From positions 1-62,869 of the forward strand of contig JAJZBU010000014.1 of the NCBI GenBank assembly GCA_021851865.1: a stretch of DNA of 62,869 nt. The letters are read 5' to 3'. This DNA comes from Pseudomonadota bacterium (lineage in GTDB: Bacteria > Pseudomonadota > Gammaproteobacteria > Pseudomonadales > Moraxellaceae). The notes under the pieces are model-generated. The model saw only the letters and a program-made list of their open reading frames with translations. It did no database searches and was not told where the DNA came from. This document shows, one piece after another, positions 62,853-62,869 of the stretch (position 1 is the first letter of the stretch; every line of letters begins with the position of its first letter). Both the position numbers and the translations under genes were made by a program.

Positions 62853-62869
62853 AAAAAAGCATAGCACCA
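62845..62869 (+). CDS. 5' end of a gene, probably a transposase
   Basis: Only eight codons lie in the window (MTAKKHST), preceded by a strong AGGAGG eight bases before ATG. The Lys/His-rich start, its promoter-hairpin layout and its place at the broken end of fadH suggest an insertion-sequence transposase. The family cannot be told from so few residues. Confidence 0.5.

Overview
The window is a compact, GC-rich chromosomal segment of a Gammaproteobacterium. The best guess is a high-GC relative of Moraxellaceae or Pseudomonadales. This rests on three things: an Acinetobacter-type fil gene set in the same order (filA-B-C-D-E-F), a GigA/GigB (HsbR/HsbA)-type phosphatase/STAS pair, and a lol-exb-lpxK-kdsB-murB block flanked by a PilZ gene and a glycerophosphodiesterase, which resembles the Pseudomonas PA2977-PA2990 order. 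The taxonomy is inferred from synteny and protein similarity recalled from memory; no rRNA is present.

Layout. (1) 1-525: no secure gene. (2) 526-3567: RIO-type kinase, STAS protein and PP2C response regulator (minus), then a divergent small PilZ protein. (3) 3564-12708: minus-strand run of M61 peptidase, acyl-CoA ligase, HrpA helicase, KAS III-like synthase and MlaA. (4) 12793-16969: alpha/beta hydrolase, CoxE-like VWA protein with MoxR ATPase, and an LpxL-type acyltransferase. (5) 16954-24617: nine-gene envelope operon lolC/E-lolD-exbB-exbD-msbA-lpxK-trm112-kdsB-murB. (6) 24657-27448: PilZ protein, small exported protein, GDPD phosphodiesterase and DAHP synthase. (7) 27530-38582: a surface or secretion locus with filA-F plus three further filA-like genes. 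(8) 38751-41491: PabB, ThrH, CysH. (9) 41501-48930: type II secretion operon gspE-F-G-H-I-J-K-L-M, without gspC or gspD. (10) 48998-50592: unknown protein coupled to an MscS channel. (11) 50596-57297: signalling operon of a triple-receiver hybrid kinase, CheR, receiver, CheB and a REC-PAS-PilZ protein. (12) 57468-57738: tRNA-Cys and tRNA-Leu. (13) 58072-62869: a decayed region with a methyltransferase, an IS256-type fragment abutting a beheaded isochorismatase gene, an SGNH hydrolase, an NTF2-like protein, a fadH pseudogene, and the start of an apparent IS transposase gene at the right edge.

Functionally the window is dominated by the cell envelope: lipid A synthesis and export (kdsB, lpxK, msbA, lpxL-like), lipoprotein sorting (lolCD), phospholipid asymmetry (mlaA), peptidoglycan precursors (murB), type II secretion, and the fil locus. 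The least characterised and most interesting part is the fil locus. It encodes four small-motif-sharing exported proteins, a periplasmic C39-like cysteine protease, a FadL-like barrel, another exported probable barrel and two lipoproteins. Together these look like a dedicated export, processing and assembly system for a surface protein or fibre. A second notable point is the 5' end of the transposase gene at the right edge, whose start codon lies in a perfect inverted repeat arranged to silence read-through transcripts.
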